From Sipunculus nudus (taxonomy: Eukaryota > Annelida > Sipuncula > Golfingiida > Sipunculidae), in the NCBI GenBank assembly GCA_026874595.1, contig CM049316.1, positions 28,629,339-28,693,338 of the forward strand: a stretch of DNA of 64,000 nucleotides. Direction: 5' to 3'. The position numbers and the translations under genes were made by a program. The notes beneath the pieces are model-generated. The model made no database searches. It was not told the DNA's origin and was given only the letters and a program-made list of their open reading frames with translations. Of this stretch, positions 25,595-38,700 are shown piece after piece. Within the stretch, counting starts at the first letter, position 1, and the number at the start of each line of letters is the position of its first letter.

Positions 25595-25696
25595 TTAAAA
25601 GATATATAAACTGTGTACAGAAAACTAGTAAACTGACAATGTTTATTAAAAGATATATAAAGTGTGTACAGAAAACTAGTAAACTGACAATGTTTA
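25595..25696. repeat. 51-bp tandem duplication
   Basis: Two abutting units (25,595-25,645 and 25,646-25,696), each starting TTAAAAGATATATAAA and ending AATGTTTA, differing at about one base. Near-identity implies a recent duplication. Confidence 0.9.
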
Positions 25697-27294
25697 TAAC
25701 CAACAGCATCATTTTATGGAAGATTTATTATTGATTGCAAATATATAAATTCCTTTATATGTGAAAGACAATGCATAAATATGTGAACAAAAGAAATGTG
25801 TCTTTTTAATTGAGATTAAATAATGAATGAATTGTTTACATCGTTGGGCACTTGTGCTCACTTTTAATTTTGATCTCTATACGATACCTTAAAAGGAGAT
25901 CTTTATACACCTCAGTCTTATTTTTCATTTATTAATCGGTTGTTAAAAAATAATGTCAAGATCATTTTTTCTGTTGCTGTGAATTCCCCATTCTTACTGC
26001 TTGCTCCTGAGAAGTCTTTATTTGCGGAGTCAGTTTTACATCCGCAAAGCAAGGTTTATCATGTAAATATTGACTGTCTAACATGCTCACATTACGTTGG
26101 CTTCAGCCGGTTTATCCAAAACATTTGACCTGCATTGTGCTGCTAATAACGGGTCTAGACCTGTCTTAACATTATTCAAGGAATAGGGAATTCACTTACT
26201 CTTTTAGCCTCTGTTCTTTTGTCAGAGAAAACTTGATTGTCCTGATTGATAATCAATATGAATAAACATTTTAGGTATATCACTGGACATACCACGTCCT
26301 TTCCTAAATAGCTCCGCCATTGTTTTGGACGTATGATACATTTTTTCTTCATAACCGTCTGAATGTCTCTTGTTTCTGTGCAGTAGGAGCAAAGAACAAG
26401 GATATGTGCCGGAGCAGTGTAGGTCGTCCAGACAAAACTTCACCTGGTTCCATTAGTATTTGAAAATGAACTTAAAAATGATAGTGTAGCTGCCGCTGCG
26501 CCTAGCGGGGACCTTTTTAAAGAAAATACCTTTTCTTCACGAGCGGTACACATGATAGGTCACGTGGTCCATTTTTGTCTAAACAGTCCGCCAATTCGCC
26601 ATTTGTCATCCGGCAGTCGCAGGAGGGACTTGCCAAGATTTGATCGTTTTATAAGTTAATGCTTCCCGTGTGAACATCAGGGGTAACGAATGGTTTTCTT
26701 GCTTCTTATGCGATATAAGATAGGTTAATTTATGATTGAAACTCCTAAATATTAAAAAAAAAAAATCAAAAGTTTGCGTATATACCTCCCCCCGCCTTTT
26801 TGAATAAATGTTAACGATAACTGAAGTTGTAGTTTTATGTTTCTATTAGTGATAATTATATTTCTAGTGTTTATATTTGTTTCTGAAATCGTAATGGTCG
26901 TGATTAAAAGTTTGCTCCTTCTTCTGTGTTAAAGGCTACTACGTAATAGTTTACGATCCTGTCCATAGATGTCGCTACCGTAGGGTTTGTCCTGTCAGCG
27001 CTGTTTACTTTCATGAATAAAGACAAGTGATAGCTCTGTAAACAAAGCTTAAATGTTTACAAGGATATTAGTATTTGAAATTTGTAATTGTAAGTGCATT
27101 AAGATTCATTTTAGTTTATTATTAAACAGATTCTAGTAATATTTATCACTGAGTATAGCCATTGATTTGTCAACTTTTGTTGCATATTGCGACATAATTA
27201 ATTGCATTTAACTCAAGCAGGAATATTATTATTTGAAGCAAAGTTTATTATTGTAAGGTTTTATTATCTTCAGGTATGTTTACTGTGCAACTAA

Positions 27295-27297
<3 letters not shown>

Positions 27298-27342
<45 letters not shown>
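27298..27342. repeat. (TA)n microsatellite
   Basis: TA run of about 45 bp. Confidence 0.95.
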
Positions 27343-27345
<3 letters not shown>

Positions 27346-29757
27346 TTCTCAGTTTTACGGATTTGAGGGTTTGATGGGTTTGCGTGGTCACAACTCAAGT
27401 TTTTTTTGTATTACAAGTTGCACGGTGTGTGTGATCACAAACACAGGTCTAAAAGAGTTGTCCTACTTATTCTCAACTGAAACAACGTCACATTCAAGAT
27501 GTTTGTGGAATAAAAGACCATTAACCGTATACGGAGCTCTTACATTATTTTTGTGGATGTTGCCGGTAGCTACAGTAATACTCGATACCCATTTCGAAGT
27601 CAGCCAAACTACATATGCATTCAAGTCCAATAGATTCTATTTGCCAGTGAAGAACAGTCACAGGAACCTGAGTTGTGAGCTCAGTGCATCTATTTATAGG
27701 CAAGAACTTTAATATTCAAGATAAGTGATGCCATCTTATCTATCAACTCGTACTGATCAAGTTAATTATAATGATAAGAACAATAACTGTTGTTCATCAA
27801 GTATTTGTATCAGCGAAGTTGCTTTATGTGTTGGACTGTTTTTTCCTGTAATATCATGTGCAGTTGTCTACATGATACACTAGCATCTCCTGTGATTTGA
27901 ACTATGATTTGCAATTTGAATCCTGTTTGTGGAAACAGATGAGCAAAGACACTTCCTGCATCAACTGGTGATACCAAAGACATATATTATAGTGATTTCC
28001 TGCAAGAGTGATCCTATTTCTTCTTGAAACTTTTGTTTACCTGAACTTATCTGCTGCTACCAGAACTGAACTTTTTTTTCAATCTGCTGCATCAAAATTG
28101 AAATACCATACTGAATAATCATGCCGGCATATGTGATAAGGCTGAGAAATAATAGTGACTACATTTCATGTTTAACACTGCCGCAGCAGCTCAATATTAA
28201 AGTTTATGTGTCTGGTAATTTTTTTACAATTTATTTAAAGTACCAAGACTAAACTTTTGTGCAATGTCTCTTGACAATCCAGAAAATACCAAATTGTACA
28301 ATTTCCCGTTATAAATATTGAACATATTTTGATGAAATTTCATTTCTTGTTCCTAGAATCTTAGTGTAGCTTTAAAGAAAAGAAAAAAGTTAACATTTTG
28401 ACTGCATTATTTAGACATATATTTATACCACTGTGGTTAAAGTAGAGACATTTAGTTAAACTATTTGTCAGATACTTATTCTTCACAAGTCATATAAAGT
28501 GTATGGTATTATCTGATTCTATGCTTGTGAATCAATATTAGTTCGTGGAGTCACATGATCACTGTCTAGAACATACTTGTAATACAGTGAATATTCTTTA
28601 GACGAGTTATAATTGATATCGAAGATAAATGGGGATTAGAGTCGACCTGCGTGACAGCTAGTTGCACAGAAACGCCCGGCTCTGACAGAACATGCTCTCT
28701 GGCCATGACCCAAGGGGTCGGTGAGCTCAAACTGCAGGAAAATCTCCAAGGCGCTTCCTGAAAAGAACGTGACAGGCGCGGAGGACCTTAAAGCACAAAA
28801 GACATAGGAGCACCTATGGAGTAAATACTAAAAGCATTAATATAAAGTTAAATAGGAAATAATCCCGCAAAGGAAAACAAACTTGTCCTAAAAGAACCCA
28901 CCGACGATTCGTGTGCCGATTTTCGAAGGCTAAATCAAAACTGAAGTTGGTAAACGGTTGTCTAGAAAAAAAACACCTGGGTATTAATTATATAGATTTA
29001 ACATCATGCAAACAAGGCATTGTAAAAAAAAAATGTTTGAAGATTCTACATCAGTGAAGTAGGAATCGAGTCCGGACTTTGACTTATTTTAAACTCAAAT
29101 AAAAAGCATGCATAATCAAATACATGATAATCTAAAGCATTGATATAACATTTCTTTTTTTAAGGAAATGTGTATTTGTGTATTGGACTCGGAGTCGGCT
29201 TCCAAGAGACTGTGACCCGATCGAAGAGGATTTTTACAAGACTCGGACTTGGACTCGAGTGGCCCGAACTTTTACTTGCATTCGGACTCGGCGGCACCAC
29301 TAAATGTTCCAGTGACATTACAGCTGAGTGGCATCATGGGCATGGAATCCTTTTGGTGAAACAGTTCGGATTTAAAATAAAAAATCACTCTTAATTTGTG
29401 TGCATTTGTTTTTTTAAAGCTTTCACATGCAGTTTAAAAAAACCCTTGATGGTGTACTACTCAAATCGCTAGAAACAGTTATATATTGAGTTATAACCAG
29501 GGATATTGTCATTAGCAAAGTCAACCAAAACACTGAAAGATGTGACAGACAAGGATTATGAAACATGGACCAATAACCTTCTGTAACATCTGCTCTTGTA
29601 TTGATAATGTGTTTCTAATGATTATACATATCTGAACTATTGAATCTCATATTAAGATCCTATTGTTAGAAATACAAAATATTTGTCGTTTTGTATAACT
29701 ATTTGTATTCCATATTATCAGAGCGTTTGTATTGCAAAAAAGGTAAAATAAAAAGTA

Positions 29758-29761
<4 letters not shown>

Positions 29762-29809
<48 letters not shown>
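29762..29809. repeat. (AT)n microsatellite
   Basis: AT run of about 48 bp. Confidence 0.95.
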
Positions 29810-29811
<2 letters not shown>

Positions 29812-29991
29812 CCGGCTGTCAATTTTACTTGTACTAGTGACTGCTATATACGGGAGGGTGTTTCCAACGGTTGTTGATGCGACTGACACTTGACAGGTTA
29901 TATATGACATTGATAGTTGGCTACGGATGCATTACAAATATTGCTTTGAAAACTAGCAGTCTATACTCAATATTGTGTGTTTTCTACGCAG

Positions 29992-30104
29992 GGACCGTCT
30001 CGAAGTGCGCTAAACGTCAGAATTGTATCGAGGCTGATGACATAGGATGCCATTTACAGGGGATTCCCTACATGAACAAACGGTTAACATGCACCGACTA
30101 TTTA
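29992..30104 (+). other. candidate isolated exon, plus strand
   Basis: A pyrimidine-containing acceptor (gttttctacgcag) precedes and a GTGAGT donor follows a 113-bp open stretch. One frame encodes a cysteine-bearing peptide (SKCAKRQNCIEADDIGC, then LTCTDYL). No family was recognised and no partner exon was found nearby. It may be chance. Confidence 0.2.
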
Positions 30105-32681
30105 GTGAGTTAGATTACTCGTGCATAATATAGGCCATTGTATATTGTTTGCTACAACTATTAATTTTTAATTCATGACAGTCACGGTTTAAGTGGCTAA
30201 TCAGAGTAAATTGAATCCTCTCGTCTGGTGAGGATACGACGTAAGAGGGCTTCCCCGGAGCGTTCTCTGGATCTACAAGCTACGGTGGAAACCAGTTTTG
30301 GGAAGTTTCTGATGTTTTCCATTAATTTTGGGAAGGTTATTGTTGGTAGATTCTTCGCCATTATGATGTGAACTGATTTGAGTAAATTTTGTGCTATGCA
30401 TGTTTCAATAAGAATCTACTTAGATAATTATGATGTTACGGGATATAAGCTTAAGTTAGCAATATGTGTTGCTGACTGCCTGCATTCTAGAGATAACCAT
30501 TGTTTTATCTGGTTTATCTCTGTACCTGGTATTTGGAATAACTGACGTAAAGAGTGCGGCATTATGAAGTATTTTCATTAATCATTCAGTTGACATAAGT
30601 AAAGATGTGCTTTTCATGGATTTTTTTTTTCTCTCTTTATTTTTTGACGTCTCAGACTGGTTTAAGTTGTCACATGTATTATATTTCATCATCGACGTCG
30701 AGTTTTATTGGAAAAGGTGACGCTTAATTGATTACATAGACAGAACAAGAATAAGGATGTAGATAAGTATATACTGTGATAATTTGAAAAGTATATACTG
30801 TGATATGTTTTAAGTAAATATATAAGTAACTTGTTCATTTGTGACACAAAATTCTAATTTGTACCTAGGTAAGACAAAACTTGATAAATAAAACAATATT
30901 AATCAATTAAAAAGGCTGTCAACATGCGCTATAGTAACATGCATTGAAAGCGTACACATACCTTTACATACATATACAAAACAAATATATACATACATAT
31001 ATACACATCAATAAACATGTATTTCCTGCTTATTCTTTAGTATCATAAGTTCAAAAATATTTTTCCACAGATCATTTCAATTTTGTTGTTACATCAATTA
31101 CTGGAGTAGGTATTGTCTAGAAGTATCTGATCGGTATCAAATTGTCCTTAGGTTTTACCTTGGATGGCTATGCCTTGTGGTTCATACTTAGAGACTGTCT
31201 GGAAGGAGCGTAACCAATGATCGTCTCTTATGCCGATATTCTGGCAGATTTAACGAGTAACGGCGTAAACATGGGTTATTCATGGACCAGTGAGTTCCTA
31301 ATGTGTATTAGTTTTTTTCCTATTGTAGTAAGCTTCACTTTGATAAGATAATTCACGTGTCTCATGAGAATTAGAACACATTTGATGCGGCTGTTTTTTG
31401 TACAGGTGCCAGCCACCTTGTGGGCCATATTTAATTCAACGGTATTGGGAGCCTCTCATCAACAATAGAGTTGTGAATACAATAAAGCCACAGGCGTCGT
31501 TGTAAATCCCGCTACATATACAATCATAAACGGAATTTCATGAATATTCAGAGCATTCGGGAATGGCCAAGGAAGAATCGCTTAGATGTTCGTACTGCTC
31601 CGCCTCTTCCAAGAATTTTCACAAATGTACAGAGACGTATGCGCGAGTAAACTTTGGAATACTGGCCGAATAGGTATATGCAAAAATGGGTTAGGGAAGC
31701 TTCTGCACGAATGAACCAGGGAGCATTGGCCGAATCACAGAATGCAAACAAAAATATGATGCGAACAAGCTTTAATTAATATATATATAATGCCAGAAAG
31801 ATAAAACATATATGAAGAAAGTATACTTTAAAATATGAATGTTACATGTTGAAGTACAGTAAAAGAAACGTGACATGAACCATTTATAGATGAGACCGGA
31901 TATAAAAAAATAGGTACACCAATAGTCCCATATTGATTCGACAAATCAACAACAATTCAAGTTCCAAATAATCATTCTAATTAAATAAAATCCCATTTAA
32001 CATAAAACTTTCCATACCGGAAACCTAAGAAAGCATAATTAATATCCTTCTATGGTAATTGTACACTCGCTTACACTGCAATTAAAGAAACTAGAAATCT
32101 CATCCCCTTATACAATGTCAGTTGGCAATTTCAACAGGATTTGATGGGTATATCTAACTTAATGTCGACACAATATGTTTGATTTATTTCATATTTCCCA
32201 CTTAATAATAATTCATTGAAGGATACCTGGGTATATGGAATATATCCGGCCATCGTGCTAAATATAGATACACCCGGTCTCCCTTGACTGTGGCGTTCAC
32301 AATTATGATATAAGGGTATTTAAGTTTGAAATGTATATGAACAAAGTTTTTTAAAAAATCATCAATAAAAAGCATACCATTAAATGCGGGCAAATTTAAA
32401 CGGATGCTTCTTGTATGCTGACAAAAACAGTTAAACCTGTGTAATAAGCCATCTACGGAACTGGTAATAATGGTCATAATTCACAGGTGGTCTTATAAGA
32501 CTTATTATATATCTTTATATACTTTTTTGGTTGTCTGCCTGACATATTTCAAATATATTACAATTAAATTAAAGGTTTAAAAAATACGGTATTGTGTTTC
32601 CATTACCAGGTTCAGATATATAATATTTCAGAGTTAACTCAGAAATGGAACTAAAAGCTATAATTCTTATTATTAATATAT
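30105..32681. other. intergenic, nothing recognised
   Basis: Downstream flank of the right-hand CUB gene. AT-rich with no recognisable gene or element. A second AATAAA on the minus strand (32,183-32,188) could serve as a distal polyadenylation signal. Confidence 0.45.
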
Positions 32682-32687
32682 TTTATT
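32682..32687 (-). promoter_or_regulatory. putative polyadenylation signal AATAAA
   Basis: First AATAAA on the minus strand after the CUB-gene stop codon, about 155 bases downstream. It would give a short 3' UTR. The region is AT-rich, so chance occurrence is possible. Confidence 0.4.
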
Positions 32688-32840
32688 TCCAATATATAAA
32701 TATTATTCTCCGAATATTAATGGGATGATTAAATTGACCAAACCAATCTTGCTAAAAATTGTGTGCGCCCCCCTCCTTTGTTGATGCCCCGACTTGTGTA
32801 GAAACAAAAAAAAAAAACAAAAACCCGCCAATGTTTACAC

Positions 32841-33062
32841 CTAATGGGCCACCCAGTCGAGGTAGAAGCCTCTGTTGTTCACCATGTAGTCAGATGTGAA
32901 CGTGATTAGCAGGTACTGTCCACTCGAGTTGTACACGCCTGCCGGACCGGAACAGCCGGTGAGATGTGCTAGTTGGTTATAGGACGTAGTTGGTCCGTCG
33001 TAAACACGCACGTAATCATAAAAACTCTCAGTGCAGAAGTCGAGGAACTCGACACCAACTTT
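32841..33062 (-). CDS. terminal exon, CUB G second half
   Basis: Acceptor cttttag, phase 0. It encodes 73 residues and a TAG stop (32,841-32,843). C3 is in LDFCTESFYDYVRVYDG and C4 in LTGCSG. A possible N-glycosylation site is YNSS. The calcium-site triad of cbCUB domains (E in CTE, D in YDY, D in TSD) is kept. The protein ends GFYLDWVAH, at the end of the last predicted strand. The stop sits where sibling exons have their last base and splice donor. Confidence 0.88.
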   Translation of the reverse strand, partial: KVGVEFLDFCTESFYDYVRVYDGPTTSYNQLAHLTGCSGPAGVYNSSGQYLLITFTSDYMVNNRGFYLDWVAH

Positions 33063-35688
33063 CTAAAAGATACGTAAAGAAATATTGTGTTTCTACAGAC
33101 ATATACACACTTTATATACAACCAGGTAATAATGCATGTCGAGGAAGGGGGAGTACCATAACGGAAAACGAAACGGATATTAATTCTGTGGTTGTCTTTT
33201 TGTTCGCAATGGCTTCAAATTCGAGACATTCACACAATAAGAATTATCGCGAAATTAATTCCTTCGTGAATAAGAGGTCTCATCCTCGAAGGCAAGTAGA
33301 ACGTTAAATAGAGATAACTAAAAAAATTATAGGTTGTGAATATTGAAAGATTACTTTTAAAAATGATATCAGATCTTTCAAATTACCTTGCCATTGATGA
33401 ACAATAATTTCCCCTCTGTTCCCGTGCAAATATTAAGATTTTGCACACGTATTGTTTTATATAATCATACTCTGTGTAGGCCTTTTGTATGGAAATGGAA
33501 CCCTTGCGAAACAATGAAAAGGTGAAAATCGCGAAATTCTAAAGCCACAAATAAGATGCAAACGACGGTTTTAGAAAATGATTTACGATTGAAGCAGATA
33601 CGTAATTACTTTTCAATGTGCTACGTGGAAGTTTTTTTTTATTATTCAAGATACCAAATATCTGCATGTAAAAATGTTTGTGTGAAAATAATTTTCAACA
33701 CAAGAAGGATTTATGTTTACATCGTTTCATTACTGTATTTTTTTTAATTTGCTAAAAGTTTTATTTAGATATCGATTCCCGGAGCTTTTTTCTGAATCTC
33801 CCATATAAAGATAAAGTTTATTAATCATGCATTGAAACAAATGATTTAACAGTTTTTGCAATAATTGACGCTATTGTCATCCACCCTTAATCATATTTGA
33901 TATTTATGCAACTGTTTCATATGTTTTAAATATTTAAAATGATTAAAGAATGTTAAAATTCTGAATGGTGAAAAAAAACTAACGATAAAGGTGATTAAGG
34001 TCTGCAAGGACACTAAACATGCTATGTAACCTAATCTTGCGTGTAAACCATATATTGTTGACATAACGTTGACGTTCAGTTGACTTTCTTTCGTCTCATG
34101 CTGCAGTCGTTACATCTGGGATATATGGTAAATGCGATATGACAATTTGAAAGTAGCGTTCGACAACTTGACCCAGTGATATTCACCACCGGCGAACCGG
34201 GGCTCTTTGAATAAACCCATTTGTCAACTTTGTGACCTTCACTTTTATCTACACCGATGACAGAATCCAGGAAGCAAATAATAAAACTAAGATTTTTCGA
34301 GTGAAAATAAAAGTTTTTATTGTTAAATAAAGTTGAACAAAAGTGACACGAAGCAAAAAATATAAATCAGTTCTTGTTAGGTTACAATGACAAAACGACA
34401 TCCGGTCACCAAAGGTAACGAATGAAGCATTATAAAACTTTTATACAAATGACATTTTAATCTAGATGTTCAACCTACCTGCCATGTATTTACTATGATT
34501 CGCCATCCACAGTTAAGGTAGTTAAAATAATTCCCTGGATAGTTTGGTGACGCTATTGAACCATCGGTTCCAAACCAGAATTCAATGGGAAAGGACGGAG
34601 ACCCGCATGCTGGAAATGAAATAAGCAGAATAATTAGAATAATTATAATAAACCTTTTCAAAATATACAAATAAGACGTAAACCTGTACCAAACAACATA
34701 TTTAGTGACTGGAGGTATACACTGAAATCGAAAGTAACGAAAGAATAAAGGATTAAATAAAAAATAACTGATCCTTGTTACTCGCTTCATAATCTGGTTT
34801 TTCTCTAAAGCTTACGTGTATACAAAAAAAAATCATCTCCTATCATCTTGTGTATTGAAAAAAATTGCTTTCTTTCCTGACCATGTATCTCTACACCATG
34901 AGATATAATTAAATCTCGAAAATAACGTGTAAAGTGTATGATGTTTGGGCCTAGGTCGGACAACATTGTACTCAGTGGCGTGTGGGACCTAGGATTTAGT
35001 GTAATATAAGGCCTTTTTCAATCATCAGTCTTAGAGGTAGATTGTGTGATCATATTAAAATAATATATTAAGAAACAATTTTCGCCAAATTCGCATGTGC
35101 TGATGTGCACCTACCGCGAAACTATGGAAAATGTGGTTCTTTCTTTGGAAAAGAATACTTGTATACATCAGTGTCAAAATCACGCGAAACGTACATCCGT
35201 TAACTGTACATACAACCCTCTCCCGCCTATTGTGTATAAGAAACCTGGATTTCGCAGACTGAAACTAGAATGAAACTAGATACCACCGATGTAATATACC
35301 TACACCATGGTGCTGGACTGAATGTTTCGGTGAGTGCCTCCCACTCCAGGTAGAACCCCCGGTCGTTCCCCACGCCGCCGCTACTGAAGGTAATTAAAAT
35401 GGCCTCTCCTGACGAGTTGAAGGGTCCCGGATTGTAACAGCCGGAAAGACTAGCTATCAGGTTGTGTGACGTGGTAGCGCCGTCATAAATATAAACGTAA
35501 TCGTATCCATTCAGTGTGCAGAAGTCCCGAAAGAGAACGCCGACATACTGATGTATAGAAAAAAAGATAAAGATTCAGGGGCTTCCTGTTGATTCAATTT
35601 AAATTCAATGCCATAAAAGTTAGTTTCGTACCTTTTTTTTGATATTCCAAATATTATCTCAAAATAAAAATATTCTTAATAATAATAA

Positions 35689-35749
<61 letters not shown>

Positions 35750-38700
35750 TATGGTTACTCAAATTATTCATGTTCATGTAAATGTCACAGGCCAGATCTA
35801 AATCCAGTCCAGTTTAGAACTGGCCTAGGCCAAACCTCGATTGGCATCTGGTCTAGGCCACATCACGATTGGGATCTGGTCTAGGCCAGTTCTAAACTAA
35901 ACCAGTTCAGATTACAATTGGGATCTTGACTAGGCCAGATCAAAATCAAATTTAGATCGGGTCTAGGCCAGTTCTAAACTGGACCAGGCAAGATTGTGAT
36001 TGGGATCTTGACTAGGCCAGATCAAAATTCATCCTCTCAAAATAAAATCTCTGACCAAACTGAACTCAGAATGTTCTCAATGTAATATGACTATAAGAGG
36101 TGTATAATAAACTGGTAAATATATATTTTAAAATAATTTTTAAATATTAATAGTATATTTTGTTCTTATATTAAGCACTTCCTATCTGCAATGTGGTAAT
36201 TAAGTGATATAAAATTTTTAAATCTAGTTTTTAATAAGACATAATAATTTTTACATATTATTTAGAAATAACCCATAATTGTGATATAAAATCAAAACTG
36301 AGCATGTTAGGTTACATGAGGAGCACAAGGGATAAAAAATAACGACTGCTTAAGAAATTGTTTTATTTTAAACACATATACTGTTTTGTGATTTTGAATA
36401 GTATCACATAAAAATTAATAGAATCACATTCTTAGCTTGGATTTGTAGTTTCTTGAGAGGGTTATAAACATGACATATACACAAGGCAAATCAATTTAAA
36501 TCAAATCAGTTTATAATATAAGACTCAATGGGAAAGCCAAGAATTTAAAAAAATCTACATGTGAAATCTCTTTACAGTGATATAATTGTGCTCTATGACG
36601 TCACGACTCTCTTCAAACATGGACATATGAAGCGTCACCTGCTTTACGTCCTAGTATTTAAGCAAATATGTAATACACTCCCCCCAATACACCAGAGCTC
36701 ATTCCGGGATTTTTTTACGCATGGATCGCCCAAAAATATTAATGCCCCCCCCCATTGTATGTTGATTTACTGACACCTTACAGGGAAACGGCACGTACAC
36801 ACGGGCATAAAATTCTGTTTATTTGTTTGTGATACTATTCAAAAGCACAAAACAGTATGTGTGTTTTAAATAATAAAATGTAACCTAACATGCTCAATTT
36901 TGATTTTATATCACAATAATATGACTTATATCTAGTTAAAGTGTAAAAATTATTTATTTCTGATTCATAAACTAGATTAAAAAATTTTATATTAAGTACT
37001 TCCTATCTTCAATGTGGTAAGTTCCTAGACCAGATCCCAATCGTGATCTAGCCTAGACCAGATGCCAATCGAGATCTGGCATAGGCCATTTCTAAACTGG
37101 ACTGGATTTAGATCTGGCCTGTGACATATATATGCATTATTATGAATGTTTCTGTTCAGTAATCTTTGTCTGATTCCTCTCTGAAACTATATTTTAACAT
37201 ACCTGTCCATAAGTGACCGTAATTCGCCAGGCACAGTTCAGGTAGCTTGAGTAATTTCCGGGATAATTTGGAGACGCTATCGAGCCGTTGGTCTGATACG
37301 TTATTTCGATGGGTTGGGATGGAGACCCACACACTGTAAACAGAAACATAGCCATGAGCCATAATATGAAGCACATTTCCCATTGTTGAAAGATGACTGT
37401 TTCCACAAACGAAGGGTAAGTAGATTCGTCTTGTCAAATCATCAGTTCCCAAGTATCATTTATACCACCAGGAATTAGAATTAAAACATATACTAAGTCA
37501 TTAACGCTCTCTTGATTGACTATGCCAGGTAATGCCATTAGAGTCTCGGCATCAGGATATACCAGAAACAAGCTGCTGCATATAAATGTGAGAGGGATTT
37601 CCAAACCCGAATGGCCAGCTACTGTCCAGACGGATTTGGTCAGAAAACACTGTTGAAATTAAAATTAGAATATTGTTGCATTCTGGAAGACGCTACCTAG
37701 ACACTTCGGCACGAAGAGAGCTACTGCAACTCCTTCAGGCAAAGAAGGTTCTAAAGTACAAAGGAGAGGTGCACTCGACAGTGCAGTTGGTTTATGACCC
37801 AATACAGGGCTAGCTCAGCAAAGTCAGCGAGTATTAGAAAAGAAAAATTTCTCTCGGGAGGATGTATGTCTTGATGTCCTCGTTAAAATTGCAAAGAGGG
37901 CCCTCTTGAATCACGGCATCAGACTAGAGATAGTCTGTGATGGGGCATACTGTATTGTTTAGATACAAATGTACATATCTCCAAACGTATTGAGTATACT
38001 CTTGCTGTGCACCGTCATGTTCTAGCTTCACAGACAGTGAAATTATGGATCTCAGGGCATGGTCATCACAGTTCAGCCAATTGCAGAGATCTGCAGAGTA
38101 GAGCAATTAACTGTGTGTCTGACCCTTTGAAATGATAACATACAAACACACTGCCCAGTATGTGAGTACATCTGAAGCATTATCTGTTTCGTGTCACATA
38201 ATGTCTTTAATGTCAGCAGGCAAAGACTGCGGATCGACATCCGCACAAGGATGGATAAAAAGCTCTTATTTGGTTTGTCTGATCCTCTTTTTGCCACTTC
38301 ACACTGAGGACAATACACAAGGTTTAATGACTCCTTTTTGCTCCTGCGACGGCTTAAAGCAGGCAATAAATCCAAAGGAGACCTGTGTGATGGCCTAAGA
38401 CCTTTACATGAAACAATCGTGAATCCTACGACAAACAATGAAACGGCAGTTACCCATGAGTGAACATTATTTCAGTTTGGACCCTGATAACAGCCTATAA
38501 CCACCTCTTTACACTTTGGGGAATGGCATTAAACCAGACCTTATGCTTACACCTCGAAACGAAAGAGAAACCCAGTGAACATTCAGGATCAATTAAATCA
38601 AACAGCTTATTCCCTTGTTGTATCCTTTCTAAATAGATTGGTTTGGTGCCATATTTAAACGTTTCTGATTGAGAGGTGATGATAGAACAGAGAAGTGAAG

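Larger units (their letters stand above)
22669..29991. other. intergenic spacer
   Basis: AT-rich DNA with three (TA)n tracts (25,095, 27,298, 29,762) and a 51-bp tandem duplication (25,595). A patch at 29,170-29,300 repeats the word GGACTCG several times. No gene was recognised; a 123-codon ORF at 27,341-27,712 starts at the end of a TA tract and has no features. Confidence 0.5.

Noticed and set aside
27341-27712. 123-codon plus-strand ORF
   Set aside because: Starts at the end of a TA microsatellite; no signal peptide, domain or conserved motif; probably chance.
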